Source: Phycisphaeraceae bacterium D3-23 (lineage in GTDB: Bacteria > Planctomycetota > Phycisphaerae > Phycisphaerales > Phycisphaeraceae). Taken from it: a DNA stretch of 64,000 nt. The translations under genes and the position numbers were made by a program. The DNA lies in assembly GCA_039555135.1 (NCBI GenBank), contig CP114179.1, forward strand, positions 2,108,001 through 2,172,000. The letters run 5' to 3'. Below the pieces are notes generated by a model. The model worked only from the letters and a program-made list of their open reading frames with translations, had not been told where the DNA came from and did no database searches. Positions 8,348-17,506 of this stretch are shown here, in pieces (the stretch's first letter is position 1; each line of letters starts with the position of its first letter).

Positions 8348-9442
8348 GTGAGCCCCCGTACCCCCAACCTGTACCCGCACCCGCGACGTGCGCTCGGCAA
8401 GAGCTGGGCGGTGGTCGTGGTGGCGCTCGTCGTCGTCGGGGTCGTGGGCACGACGACCTTCATCCTCCTTAGCCGCACCGCCGACTACAACCCGCCGCCG
8501 CCGGACGCCGACCCGGTCGCGGAGATCATCGCGCTGCAGGAAGACTTCAAGCGCTACATGGAGAACCAGCTCGACATGATCGACCTGCTCCCGGCGGTGA
8601 AGGCGTACACGAAGCGCTACCCCGATCGCGACGCGGGGTATATTTTGCTCGCGCAGGTATTGATGAAGATGGAGCTGTACAGCGAGGCGTACCCGGCGCT
8701 CGACCGCGCGTTGGCGGGGAACGCCGACAACTTCGAGTTGCGAAAGCTGACGGGGACATGTGCCGCGAAGCTCGGGCTGTGGGACGAGGCCGAGGTGCAT
8801 CTGCTGGCAGCGGATGCGCTCAAGGAAGACGACGAGACGGTCGTGCTGCAGTTGGCGAACCTCTATTTCCAGACAGGCCGGCTGGACGAGGCGTTTGCGC
8901 GCTATGAGGATGCGAAGAAGCTGAGCGGCAGCACCCCGCCGCACAAGGCGAACGCGGGTTTGGCGGAGGTGTACGCCGCGCGCGGGGACTACGAGAACGC
9001 GCTCAAGAAGATCGCGCTGGCGATCAAGTGGGCGGATGGCGACAGCCAGGCGGAGCTGTGGGTCTACCAGCTCAGCATGGTGCGGATGTTGTTTGATGAC
9101 GGGCAGTGGGAGCGCGGCGAATCGCTGCTCGATACCACTCAAGGCGACAATGCGGACCTGGTGCTTCGGCTCCCGTTTGCCCGGCTGCGAGCGCGTTTGC
9201 AGGCGCACCAAGGCAAGCCCGGGCTGGCGGCGGGCGAGCTGGCGATCATCGCCAACCCCGCGTTCGCGCCGGAGGGCCAGACCGACCGCGAGAAGGCCGA
9301 CATCCTCGCGGAGTATGCGTACTGGTGCCTCGTAGCGGGCGACACGGCCCAGGCGCAAGAGCCGCTCGATGCGCTGCGCGGGCTGATGCCCGAGCACCCG
9401 CGTTTGGCGGAACTCGAAGCGCGTGCTGCGGCCGCGCCATAA
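8348..9442 (+). CDS. Membrane-anchored TPR protein
   Basis: 364 residues. A transmembrane helix lies at about residues 19-41 (VVVVALVVVGVVGTTTFIL) after a short basic N-terminus, so the body is probably outside the cytoplasm. From about residue 75 to the C-terminus there are at least six TPR-like helical pairs, for example AYPALDRALAGNADNFELRK and ANLYFQTGRLDEAFARYEDA. TPR arrays mediate protein contacts; no enzyme domain is present. GTG at 8348 was chosen as start; an ATG at 8291 would overlap the small gene upstream. It is convergent with hldE, with a long hairpin between. Confidence 0.78.
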   Translation: MSPRTPNLYPHPRRALGKSWAVVVVALVVVGVVGTTTFILLSRTADYNPPPPDADPVAEIIALQEDFKRYMENQLDMIDLLPAVKAYTKRYPDRDAGYILLAQVLMKMELYSEAYPALDRALAGNADNFELRKLTGTCAAKLGLWDEAEVHLLAADALKEDDETVVLQLANLYFQTGRLDEAFARYEDAKKLSGSTPPHKANAGLAEVYAARGDYENALKKIALAIKWADGDSQAELWVYQLSMVRMLFDDGQWERGESLLDTTQGDNADLVLRLPFARLRARLQAHQGKPGLAAGELAIIANPAFAPEGQTDREKADILAEYAYWCLVAGDTAQAQEPLDALRGLMPEHPRLAELEARAAAAP

Positions 9443-9448
9443 TTCGGT

Positions 9449-9554
9449 CCGGGTGCCACACAAGTGCCCGGTCCGCCGGGCTGCTGCGTGTGTATGACCC
9501 ATGTCGATCACGTCCCACACACAGCAGCCCTACGGGCAGTTGTGTGGCACCCGG
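9449..9554. repeat. Long imperfect hairpin repeat between convergent genes
   Basis: About 106 bases that fold on themselves. The outer arms (CCGGGTGCCACACAA at 9449-9463 and its exact complement at 9540-9554) extend inward through GTGCCC/GGGCAG with one mismatch. The inner arms contain GGGCTGCTG and its complement. It fills nearly the whole gap between the TPR gene and hldE, so it can act as a bidirectional terminator. Its structure resembles palindromic intergenic repeats spread through planctomycete genomes. Confidence 0.75.
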
Positions 9555-9573
9555 AGCAACGCGCTGGGCGGTT

Positions 9574-11046
9574 TTACTCCGCGCCGATCTGCTTGAGGAT
9601 GTTCGTGGTGCTTCGGCCTTCGACTTCGCCGACCAGGACGATGTCGCCGCCGTACTGCTCGACGATCTCCCAGCCGACGACGTCCTGCTTGTCTTTGTAG
9701 TCGCCGCCCTTGATGAGTTTGTCGGGCTTGATCGCTTCGATGAGTTTCGTCGGCGTGTCTTCATCGAACACGACGAGGTAGTCGATGCTCTGCAGCTCGC
9801 TCATGACCATGAGGCGGTCGTCGATCCGGTTGACGGGTCGGCCCGCGCCCTTGAGGCGGGTGATCGAGTCGTCGCCGTTGAGCGCGACGACGAGGAGGTC
9901 GGCGGTCTGTTTCGCTTGACGTAGGTACTGGACATGGCCCGCGTGGAGGATATCGAAGCAGCCGTTGGTAAACGCGATGGTTTTCCCGGCCGCACGGTAG
10001 GCGGCGAGCTCGGGCATCAAGTCGTCGAGTTGGCGGTGCTTGCCCAGGCGGTGCCCGCGGAGTTCGAGGAGCGAGAGCAGCACTTCGCCCAGCCGGATGG
10101 GCACGACGCCGAAGCGTTCGACCTCGAGCCCGGCCGCGACGTTGGCGAGCTCGACCGCCTGGCCCCAGGCCGCGCCGTTGGCGAGCGCCCCAGCCAGCAT
10201 CGCGATGACCATATCCCCCGCGCCGGTGACGTCGTAGACCTGACGCGCGACGGTAGGGACGGTGATCGGCTCGCCGTCGCGCCCGATCAGCAGCGCGCCC
10301 TGCTTGTCGAGTGTGAGGACGACGTAGTCCAGGTCGACCGACGCGAGCAGCGACTGCGCCAGCGCGGCGGGGTCGGCGCTGTCCATGCCGGTCGCGCGTT
10401 CGGCCTCGGTGCGGTTGGGCGTGATGCAGGTCGCGCCGCGGTACTTGGTGTAGTCGTCGATCGATGCGGGGTCGACGTAGACCGGCACGCCGCGCTCTTT
10501 GGCAAGCGCGATGAGCCCTTGGCAGACGCGCTCGGTGAGCACGCCCTTGTTGTAGTCCTCGAGGATCAGCGCGTCCGCGCCGTCGAGCGCGGCCTTCGCG
10601 GCGTCGAGGAGGCGGTCGGCGGCGGGGTCGTCGATCGGGCGTTTATCCTCGACGTCGATGCGGAACATTTTCTGTGGGTGGCGGTGCTGCGCGAGCCCGA
10701 CCAGACTGTGCTTGAGCGTGGTGGGCCGGGTGTCGTCGGCGATGAGGCCTGCGGTGTCGATGCCGGCGGCGTCCATCGCGGTGCGCAGGGCTTTGCCTGT
10801 GTCGTCGTTGCCGACGATGCCCAGCGCGGTGACTTTGCATTGGAGCGCGGCGAGGCAGAGCCCGACGTTGGCCGACCCGCCGGGCTTGTCTTCGGTGCGT
10901 TTGACGGCGAGGACGGGGACGGGTGCATCGGGCGAGAGGCGGTCGGCGTCGCCGTAGGCGTAGCGGTCGAGCATGAAGTCGCCGGCGACGACGATGCGTC
11001 GGGGCTGCCAGCGATCGACGAGGTGGATGAGGGAGTTCGTGGGCAT
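9574..11046 (-). CDS. hldE: Bifunctional D-glycero-beta-D-manno-heptose-7-phosphate kinase / heptose-1-phosphate adenylyltransferase
   Basis: 490 residues, the usual length of HldE (RfaE). Residues 1 to about 330 are a ribokinase-type sugar kinase with the substrate-binding GGSANVG and the phosphotransfer motif GAGDMVIA. Residues about 355-490 are the nucleotidyltransferase, with GCFDILHAGHVQYL holding the HxGH signature. It makes ADP-heptose for the LPS inner core in the cytoplasm. It lies downstream of lpxK on the same strand, 49 bases away with a hairpin between, fitting an LPS gene group. The start at 11046 (MPTNS) is chosen over the upstream in-frame ATG at 11064, which lies within the repeat hairpin. 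Confidence 0.95.
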   Translation of the reverse strand: MPTNSLIHLVDRWQPRRIVVAGDFMLDRYAYGDADRLSPDAPVPVLAVKRTEDKPGGSANVGLCLAALQCKVTALGIVGNDDTGKALRTAMDAAGIDTAGLIADDTRPTTLKHSLVGLAQHRHPQKMFRIDVEDKRPIDDPAADRLLDAAKAALDGADALILEDYNKGVLTERVCQGLIALAKERGVPVYVDPASIDDYTKYRGATCITPNRTEAERATGMDSADPAALAQSLLASVDLDYVVLTLDKQGALLIGRDGEPITVPTVARQVYDVTGAGDMVIAMLAGALANGAAWGQAVELANVAAGLEVERFGVVPIRLGEVLLSLLELRGHRLGKHRQLDDLMPELAAYRAAGKTIAFTNGCFDILHAGHVQYLRQAKQTADLLVVALNGDDSITRLKGAGRPVNRIDDRLMVMSELQSIDYLVVFDEDTPTKLIEAIKPDKLIKGGDYKDKQDVVGWEIVEQYGGDIVLVGEVEGRSTTNILKQIGAE

Positions 11047-11059
11047 GGGAGTGTTGTGA

Positions 11060-11083
11060 CCCACGCTCGGCGAGCGTGGGCTT
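11060..11083. repeat. Hairpin repeat in lpxK-hldE gap
   Basis: CCCACGCTCG and its complement CGAGCGTGGG meet almost directly, forming a strong stem just before hldE. The same stem sequence (CCCACGCT/AGCGTGGG) is used at 16458-16484, so this is a recurring palindromic unit. It may cause partial termination between lpxK and hldE. Confidence 0.6.
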
Positions 11084-11095
11084 CTATTCTAGTCG

Positions 11096-12169
11096 CTACG
11101 GCGTGGGTAACTGGATACGCTCGTTGACTAGGGCTGTGAGCGCTTCTGTCCCGTCGCGGAAGCGGAGTTCGAGTGCGGCGCGGTAGATCGGAAACGTCGG
11201 CGGGTCGTCTTCGAGCAGCAGGGACCACTTGACCCAGTCTTTTTCGGTCGTCACGAGCGCGGTTGCGTTGGCGGCCTTGGCGAGCTCGATCAGGTTGTTG
11301 AGCTGGCTCGTGGTGTAGCGGTGGTGGTCGGGGAGCTGTTCGCAGTGGACGACGGCCCCGGCGTGATCGGCGAGGGTGTCGGCGAAGGCGGCGGGGTTGC
11401 CGATGCCGACGACGCCCATGACGTTCTGGTCCCGGAGTTCGTCGAGCGGCTTGAGCGCGCCGGGCTGGTGGGGCTTGCCGATGCGGTAGCCGGCCCAGGC
11501 GTGCTCGGCGTGGGCGAGCGGCGGCCGACCCGTGAGGTGTGCGATCTCCCGGTCCAGCGCGTTGAGCTTGGCGTCATCGATCTGGTCGGCGCGGGTGACG
11601 ATCACGGCGTCTGCGCGGCGCAGCGCGTTTTTGGGTTCGCGCAACAGCCCGCGCGGCAGCAGCCGGCCAAAGCCCCAGGGATTGGTCGCATCGATCAGCA
11701 CGAGGTCGAGGCCGCGCTGCGCCCGGCGGTGCTGGAAGCCGTCATCAAGCACAAAGCAGGTCGTCTCGGGCTGCTCGGCCAGCACGCGCGCGGCGGCGGC
11801 GACACGGTCGGGGTCGGGCTCAATGTGCGCGAGCCCGTCGAGCGCTCGGCGGTGCTCCTCTGCCTCGTCGCCGCCCTTGTACCCGCGCAGCAGGACGCAG
11901 GGCTTGTGGCCCGCGTCGGCGAGTTGGCGGGTCAGGTGCTGCACCATCGGCGTCTTGCCGGTGCCCCCGGCCGTGAGGTTGCCGACGCTGACAGTCGGCC
12001 GGCCCAGCGGGAGTGAGCGTTTCGCGCCGACGGCGAACCCGGCCGAGCGCAGCGCGTTGCCCGCGCGGTAGGCGGGGGTAAAGAGCGACAGCGCCGCGCG
12101 TGTGAGTGCGCCGCGCGGGGAGGTGTCATCGCCGGACATGGCGTCGAGGATGCGTTGCCGCTGGGACAT
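11096..12169 (-). CDS. lpxK: Tetraacyldisaccharide 4'-kinase
   Basis: 357 residues, typical for LpxK, the membrane-associated kinase that phosphorylates the lipid A disaccharide at the 4' position using ATP. Visible signatures are SVGNLTAGGTGKTP (P-loop, near residues 60-72), VLLRGYKGG, and FVLDDGFQHRR (the DDGFQH motif). The N-terminus is the usual amphipathic membrane-contact region. It is followed on the same strand by hldE and preceded by the Maf gene with a 9-base gap, forming a leftward group of three. The ATG at 12169 is the first in frame; an ATG at 12139 is possible. Confidence 0.94.
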   Translation of the reverse strand: MSQRQRILDAMSGDDTSPRGALTRAALSLFTPAYRAGNALRSAGFAVGAKRSLPLGRPTVSVGNLTAGGTGKTPMVQHLTRQLADAGHKPCVLLRGYKGGDEAEEHRRALDGLAHIEPDPDRVAAAARVLAEQPETTCFVLDDGFQHRRAQRGLDLVLIDATNPWGFGRLLPRGLLREPKNALRRADAVIVTRADQIDDAKLNALDREIAHLTGRPPLAHAEHAWAGYRIGKPHQPGALKPLDELRDQNVMGVVGIGNPAAFADTLADHAGAVVHCEQLPDHHRYTTSQLNNLIELAKAANATALVTTEKDWVKWSLLLEDDPPTFPIYRAALELRFRDGTEALTALVNERIQLPTP

Positions 12170-12178
12170 GGGGGGAGT

Positions 12179-12865
12179 TTAGCGGTCGTCGCGGACGGGT
12201 GGACGGAGGCCGAGTTCGGCGAGCGCGGCGACGAACTTGCGCATCGGCAGCCCGACCACTGTGGTCGGGTCGCCCTCCACCGTGATCGGCCAGCCGGCGG
12301 TTTGGCGGTCGAAGAGGTTGTAGCCGCCTGCCTTGCCCTGCCAGTCGCCGGCGTCGAGGTAGCGTTCGAGGTCGGCGTCGGGCACGTGGCCGAGGGTGAC
12401 GACGGCGGTGTCGGCGAGAGTCTTTTCGAGCGGCTGTCTATCCGCTTGACCCGCGTTCACTTCGAGCAGCGCGACGCCCGTCACCACCGCGTGAGCTCGG
12501 TTCATGAAACCCGTAATCATCGACCGCGCATCCGCAAGGCCGGTCGGCTTGCCGATCAGCATTCCTTCAGTATCCGGCGACAGCGAGACGCACAGCGTGT
12601 CGGCCGAGAGGATGAGCGCGGGGTGGTCGACCGCCTGAACCATGCTCAACGCCTTTTGCATCGCGAGCCCCGCGGCGTATTGCTCGGCCTCATGCAGGCT
12701 CTGGGGCCGGGTCTCCTCGGGCTGGTCGGGGTCGGCGTAGGGCGGCGACTGCTGGGTGATCGTGAACCCCGCGTCGCGCAGGAGCTGCGCGCGGCGCGGG
12801 GATTGGCTGGCGAGGATGAGTGTCGGGTACGGGGTCTCGTGTTTGGGGTTTCGGGCGTTAGTCAT
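12179..12865 (-). CDS. maf: Maf-family nucleotide pyrophosphatase
   Basis: 228 residues. The family start LILASQSPRRAQLLRDAG (about residues 16-33) is clear, as are LSADTLCVS (catalytic Asp region) and the later GKAGGYNLFDRQTAGWPI, the GxAGxY motif region. Maf proteins hydrolyse non-canonical or modified nucleoside triphosphates to monophosphates, a housecleaning role formerly linked to septum formation. Length is slightly above the usual ~200 because of an N-terminal extension and an insertion around residues 45-60. It begins the leftward Maf-lpxK-hldE group. Substrate choice (dTTP/UTP or m7GTP type) cannot be told. Confidence 0.9.
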   Translation of the reverse strand: MTNARNPKHETPYPTLILASQSPRRAQLLRDAGFTITQQSPPYADPDQPEETRPQSLHEAEQYAAGLAMQKALSMVQAVDHPALILSADTLCVSLSPDTEGMLIGKPTGLADARSMITGFMNRAHAVVTGVALLEVNAGQADRQPLEKTLADTAVVTLGHVPDADLERYLDAGDWQGKAGGYNLFDRQTAGWPITVEGDPTTVVGLPMRKFVAALAELGLRPPVRDDR

Positions 12866-13160
12866 GCGGGCAAGCTACAAGATGCAATGTCGTGCGGCGC
12901 GATAGTAGCTCATCGTTGTACTCTGATCCGGGCCTTCGCGGACTCAGGCATCAGTTTGCCCAAATCTCCATTCTTCAAGCCCCTGCGGCCACGACCCCGA
13001 TAAGAACCGCAAGCGGCTGGTTGATGGCCGTGGTTTTCGGGGGGTTGTTCGTGCGGATCGGCGGAGCCGGCCGCGGTTGTGGATCCATTCTGATCGGGGC
13101 GTGCCGGCGAGGTTGAGCCGCGGCACGACCGCCCGCCGACGTTCAAGGACGAAACACACC

Positions 13161-14660
13161 GTGCGCACCATCGCGATCATTAATCAGAAGGGCGGCTGCG
13201 GTAAGACGACCGTGTCGATCAATCTTGCGGCGACGCTCGCGGCGATGGGGCAGAAGACGCTGCTTGTCGATATGGACCCGCAGAGCCACTGTGCGTTGGG
13301 GCTCGCGGTGCCCGAGGCACAGATCGACCGCTCGACCGCCGACCTGCTGCGTGCGGGGATGAGCGGCGAGATCGGCGTGGCCGACATCACCTGGCAGATC
13401 TCGCGGAACCTTGACCTCGCGCCGTCGACCGTTTCGCTCGCGGCCGTCGAGCCACAGCTCGCCACGGCGTCGGACCGCGACCGCCGGCTGGCGCAGGTGC
13501 TCGCGACCTGTGCGGACCGCTACGACTACTGCATCATCGACTGCCCGCCGAGCATCGGGCTCTTGACTTTCAATGCGCTGCGTGCGGCCGATGAAGTGAT
13601 TGTCCCCGTCGAGACCGGCTACTTCGCGATGCAGGGCAGCTTCCGCCAGGAGCAGACCATCGAGATGCTTGCGCAGAAGGTCGGCCATCGGGTGCGGTTC
13701 AAGATTTTGCCCACGCTCTACGACGTCCGCACGAAGCTGGCGCGTGAGATCCTGAGCGAGCTGAAAAAACACTTCGGCGACAAGCTCCTGCCGCTGGTCA
13801 TCAACTTCAACGCGAAACTCAAAGAGGCGGCGAGCTTCGGCCAGCCGATCACGGAATACGACGCCGGCTCGCGCGGGATGAAGGACTTCGAGGAGCTTGC
13901 GACCTGGCTCCAGCACAACGTCCCGCAGCACGGCCAGCCACTCGTCGCGCAGCACGCAGACCCGGCCGATGTCCACGCCAATGCCGCGCCACAACCGCAG
14001 GCGAATGGTCAGGCAAACGGCTTCGCCAATGGTCGCGCGGGCAGCCACGCACCCGCCCAGCCGCAGTCCACCGCGCCGCCGTCCGTGCAACCGCCGTCGA
14101 ACAACCCCGCGCTCTCTCGTGCGGCCGAGCTCGTTGAGCGTGCCCGCGAACTATCGACCCGAACGGCCGCGATCTCGCAGCGCCTGCACCGGCAGACCGA
14201 GGAACAGAACATCGGCCAGCCGATCCCGCCGCGGCTGGTCGAGGACCCCGCGCCGACGCCGTCCAACACGACAACGGCCGCGCCGGCAACACCTATGACC
14301 GCACCGACGCCGTTGCGGCCGACCGCCGCCGTGCAGCCCGCGCCCGAGCGTCCCGGCCTCGCGGCGAAGCTCGAAAAGATCTACGGCATCAAGCACACCG
14401 CCGATGGCGTGCTCTTTGTCCAGCCCGGTGAGGCCGCAAACCGTGTCGGCATCGCGGGCGACTTCAACAACTGGAACCCCGCCTCGACGCCGATGCGTAG
14501 AAACGAGCAGCTCGGCGTCTGGCAGGCCTGCATTAAGATCCCCGCCGGCCGCTACCGCTACCGCCTGGTCGTCGATGGCCAGTGGGTACAGGACCCGCAC
14601 AACCCGCTCACCGAAACCAACCCCTTTGGCGAACTGAACAACGTTGTCGAGGTCGACTGA
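13161..14660 (+). CDS. ParA-like P-loop ATPase fused to a CBM48/AMPK-beta-type domain
   Basis: 499 residues from GTG 13161. Residues 1-255 are a ParA/Soj ATPase with deviant Walker A KGGCGKTT (residues 9-16), LLVDMDPQ and IIDCPPSIG. Residues about 258-405 are a Gln/Ala/Pro-rich linker. Residues about 410-499 are a compact beta domain (GDFNNWNPASTPM, GRYRYRLVVDG, DPHNP) of the early-set glycogen-binding type found in branching enzymes and AMPK beta subunits. ParA proteins position DNA or cell structures; a sugar-binding-type tail is unusual. The next gene lies 74 bases on and is probably its partner. There is no parB next to it. GTG was taken as start because the P-loop begins at once. Confidence 0.87.
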   Translation: MRTIAIINQKGGCGKTTVSINLAATLAAMGQKTLLVDMDPQSHCALGLAVPEAQIDRSTADLLRAGMSGEIGVADITWQISRNLDLAPSTVSLAAVEPQLATASDRDRRLAQVLATCADRYDYCIIDCPPSIGLLTFNALRAADEVIVPVETGYFAMQGSFRQEQTIEMLAQKVGHRVRFKILPTLYDVRTKLAREILSELKKHFGDKLLPLVINFNAKLKEAASFGQPITEYDAGSRGMKDFEELATWLQHNVPQHGQPLVAQHADPADVHANAAPQPQANGQANGFANGRAGSHAPAQPQSTAPPSVQPPSNNPALSRAAELVERARELSTRTAAISQRLHRQTEEQNIGQPIPPRLVEDPAPTPSNTTTAAPATPMTAPTPLRPTAAVQPAPERPGLAAKLEKIYGIKHTADGVLFVQPGEAANRVGIAGDFNNWNPASTPMRRNEQLGVWQACIKIPAGRYRYRLVVDGQWVQDPHNPLTETNPFGELNNVVEVD

Positions 14661-14734
14661 CCCGCGACCGTTTTCCGCGCCGATCGCCGGCGCTTCCCCC
14701 CTACCCACGCACGCATCCCGTGCCCGGAGCAGTC

Positions 14735-16423
14735 ATGGACGACCCCCGGACCCGGCAGTCGATCGACGACCTCGCCGAGCATTACCTCACCGGTGTCAGT
14801 GCGCCCGAGCAGACGCCGAGCATCGCGCCCAAGAGCGCGGACCCGATCACGGGCCCCGCGCCGATCCGTCTGTCGCCCAAGCCGGCGGGGACCCACAGTG
14901 TCGCGCAAAACGCCGCCGCGCTCAGCGCGATGGCCGACACCCCGCAACTACGCCCCGCGACGCAGGCCATCCGCACTGGCGGGTCAAACGGCAACGGCAC
15001 GCCCGGGGACGGCCACCCGATCCTCCGGCTCGCGGATGCCGACACCGACCACCCTGGCCCGGCCGAGCACCTGGGTTCGCAGACCCTTGACGCGCCGGCC
15101 CGCAACACCGATAGGGCATATGCGACGACGCAGGCCGTGCTGATGGGCAACCTGCCCGGGCTCAGCGGGCCCTGGCTGACGCAGTATGCGCAGACCCTCG
15201 CGCAGGCACAAGGTCCGGTCGCGATCGTTCACATTGACGACGACATGATCGACCTCGAACTCGTCGAGCCCCGACTCGAAGCCAGCCCGCAGCCCAGCGC
15301 CGCCGTCGCCTCGACCCGTGTCCCGGCCACGACGGACGACGGGTTGGTCGGCTTGCTCGATGCCCTGGTCCGCAACACCGACGCCCCTGTCCGTACGGTG
15401 CTGATCCGATTGAAGGCCGATACCGAGGCGATGTCCGCCTCGCGCCTCGCCGCGCTGGACCGCTGGACCGTGCTGTGCGGCGCAGATGATGCGGCGGTTG
15501 TGGCGTGCTACTCGGTGCTCAAGCGCATCGTCGAGCACGACCCGCGCAACGCCGGCAAACACGTCGGGCTCATGGTCATGGGCAGCGACGAGGCCTCCGC
15601 GCAGCGGGCCGTGCAGAAGGTCGCCGACACCGCGAACAGCTTCCTGAGTACACCCGTCGAGTCGGTCGGCCATCTTCGTCAGATGCAGCCCGTCACCGTC
15701 CGTCAGATGGGCAGCTTCCCCGACCCCGTCGCGCTGTGGCCCCAGCTCGTCGGCTGGCTCGACACGCTCGAAGCCCCCGCCGCCGCGCCGCCGACCCAGA
15801 CGGCACCCACCGATTCGCCCGCGCATCAAAACCCGATGGAGCCCGTCATCAACCAACCTCTCTCGATCCCCCCGCCGCGCCGCGCTGCAGTGCCGTCCCC
15901 ACAAGCCGCCGCGCATCCCGCAATGCCGCGTCAGCAAGAACCCGCCACCGCGCCGCGCACCGCCCAGGCGGTCGCACCCGGCGCGCCCGACCAGGCCGTT
16001 GGCTCGACACCCGTCGACGACCTCTTCGCCCTCCTCGCGCAGGGCCCCGCCGCGATCCCCGGCGGCGTCGCGCTCGACGCCCGGCCCCCCGCCGCGCCCG
16101 CGATCCAGCTCGCCGTCGATGAAGCCGGCACCGTCCATCTCCTGATGCACCACAGCCAGGCCGACGACCCCCGGCGGGCCGTGCCCGAGATGCTTGATGC
16201 CCGCCGCTGGGTGAGCGAGCACCGCGACCTGCTCGCACTGACCCAGCGCGACCGCGCCTTCGCCGACCCCGCCGCCGCCCCGCCGGTGCTGCACCTCTTC
16301 ACCGACCGCGCCGAGCAGGCCACCGCCCTGGTCGCCCGGCTGGGCGATTCGTTCAAGCTCCACCTGCTCCAGAAAGTCACCCTCGGCCGCGAGACCGGCT
16401 GGTTCTGCACCCCACTCAACTAG
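14735..16423 (+). CDS. Large low-complexity protein beside the ParA fusion, function unknown
   Basis: 562 residues. There are three regions: an N-terminal Pro/Ala/Thr-rich segment (1-125); a central alpha/beta region (about 130-350) with VAIVHIDDDMIDLEL and HVGLMVMGSD that has the look of a degraded P-loop/MinD-like fold without a Walker A; and, after a second Pro-rich linker (about 350-430), a C-terminal alpha/beta region with VLHLFTDRAEQATALVARLG. No family is assigned. It starts 74 bases after the ParA fusion and shares its style of linkers, so joint function is likely. It ends before the terminator at 16458. Confidence 0.7.
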   Translation: MDDPRTRQSIDDLAEHYLTGVSAPEQTPSIAPKSADPITGPAPIRLSPKPAGTHSVAQNAAALSAMADTPQLRPATQAIRTGGSNGNGTPGDGHPILRLADADTDHPGPAEHLGSQTLDAPARNTDRAYATTQAVLMGNLPGLSGPWLTQYAQTLAQAQGPVAIVHIDDDMIDLELVEPRLEASPQPSAAVASTRVPATTDDGLVGLLDALVRNTDAPVRTVLIRLKADTEAMSASRLAALDRWTVLCGADDAAVVACYSVLKRIVEHDPRNAGKHVGLMVMGSDEASAQRAVQKVADTANSFLSTPVESVGHLRQMQPVTVRQMGSFPDPVALWPQLVGWLDTLEAPAAAPPTQTAPTDSPAHQNPMEPVINQPLSIPPPRRAAVPSPQAAAHPAMPRQQEPATAPRTAQAVAPGAPDQAVGSTPVDDLFALLAQGPAAIPGGVALDARPPAAPAIQLAVDEAGTVHLLMHHSQADDPRRAVPEMLDARRWVSEHRDLLALTQRDRAFADPAAAPPVLHLFTDRAEQATALVARLGDSFKLHLLQKVTLGRETGWFCTPLN

Positions 16424-16457
16424 CCCGATCTCGGCCGCCCACATTGCTACGATAACG

Positions 16458-16487
16458 AAGCCCACGCTTGATGAGCGTGGGCTTTTC
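16458..16487 (+). terminator. Intrinsic terminator after ParA-partner operon
   Basis: AAGCCCACGCT and its exact complement AGCGTGGGCTT separated by five bases, then TTTT. It lies 34 bases after the stop at 16423. The stem core is the same as in the hairpin at 11060-11083. Confidence 0.85.
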
Positions 16488-16599
16488 TGCCATTCTGGCA
16501 GACCCACAAGCCGCCGATAGCCCATAAATATCTAAAAAACAAGAATTTGCGACTCAACAGTTTGGCAAGCCCTTTGCACTTACCCACCCGAGGGAACCC

Positions 16600-17502
16600 A
16601 TGGCTCTGAAGTTTGAAGACTACTACAAGACGCTCGATGTGCCGCGCGACGCCTCGGCGGACGTGATCAAGCGCGCCTACCGCAAGCTCGCCAGCAAGTA
16701 CCACCCCGACAAAAACAAAGACGACCCCGACGCGGCCGAGAAGTTCTCCAAAGCCAACGAGGCCTACGACGTCCTGTCCGACCCCGACAAGCGAAAGAAG
16801 TACGACCAACTCGGCTCGAACTGGAAGCACGGCCAAACATTTGATCCCCCGCCCGGCTACGGCTCGCAGTTCCGCCCCGGGCAGGACGGGTTCAGCTTCC
16901 AGAGCGGTGGCGGTGGCGGCGGCGGATTCAGCGACTTCTTCGAGATGTTCATGCGCCAGCAAGGCGGGCCCAAAATGAGTGAGGGCTTTGGCGGCGGCGG
17001 GCCACGCATGCAGTCTCAGCCCACCGCGCAGGAACACGACCTCACGATTTCCTTGCACGAGGCCTACCACGGCGCCAACCGCCAGCTCCGGCTCACCGGC
17101 CCCCGGGGCGACAAGACCCTCGACGTCCGCATCCCGCCCGGCTCTACGACCGGCACGAAGCTCGGGCTTAAGAACGATGGGCTCGTCCTCAAACTCACCG
17201 TCTCGCCCGACCCACGCTTCGAGGTCAGCGGCCGAAACCTCACGACTACCGCCCGCGTGCCCTGCTGGGACGCGGCGCTGGGCGCGAAGGTTGACGTCAC
17301 CACGATGGACGGCACGATCGCCCTTACCATCCCGCCCGGCACGACCAGTGGCGCGAAGCTCCGCCTCAAAGGCAAGGGCATGCCCGGTAGGCGTAAAGAT
17401 GACACCCCGGGCGACCTGATGGTGCGCATCATGGTCGACGTGCCCAAAGAACTGACCGATGCGCAGCGCGAACAGTTCGAGAAGCTGCGCGGCGACGAAT
17501 AG
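16600..17502 (+). CDS. DnaJ-domain co-chaperone (CbpA-like, no zinc finger)
   Basis: 300 residues. The J domain spans about residues 4-70 with the HPD triad in [11 protein letters not shown], which stimulates DnaK ATPase. A Gly/Phe-rich stretch follows (about 80-140, with a GGGGGGG run). The C-terminal substrate-binding domains (about 145-300) contain [15 protein letters not shown] and the DVRIPPG and [22 protein letters not shown] motifs. The Cys-rich zinc domain of true DnaJ is absent, giving the CbpA architecture. It is followed by clpB, so this is a disaggregation/refolding gene pair. Start ATG at 16600 has GAGGGAACCC upstream. Confidence 0.93.
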   Translation: MALKFEDYYKTLDVPRDASADVIKRAYRKLASKYHPDKNKDDPDAAEKFSKANEAYDVLSDPDKRKKYDQLGSNWKHGQTFDPPPGYGSQFRPGQDGFSFQSGGGGGGGFSDFFEMFMRQQGGPKMSEGFGGGGPRMQSQPTAQEHDLTISLHEAYHGANRQLRLTGPRGDKTLDVRIPPGSTTGTKLGLKNDGLVLKLTVSPDPRFEVSGRNLTTTARVPCWDAALGAKVDVTTMDGTIALTIPPGTTSGAKLRLKGKGMPGRRKDDTPGDLMVRIMVDVPKELTDAQREQFEKLRGDE

Positions 17503-17506
17503 AAAG

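Noticed and set aside
8115-8351. 78-codon frame overlapping the small exported protein
   Set aside because: No signal peptide or ribosome site; the 8107 frame has a better start and hydrophobic leader.
14984-16525. 513-codon minus-strand open frame
   Set aside because: Antisense of the ParA partner gene; Gly/Arg-rich with no domain, and it crosses the terminator at 16458.
16600-17502. Full DnaJ
   Set aside because: The Cys-rich zinc domain is absent, so a CbpA-like assignment is used.
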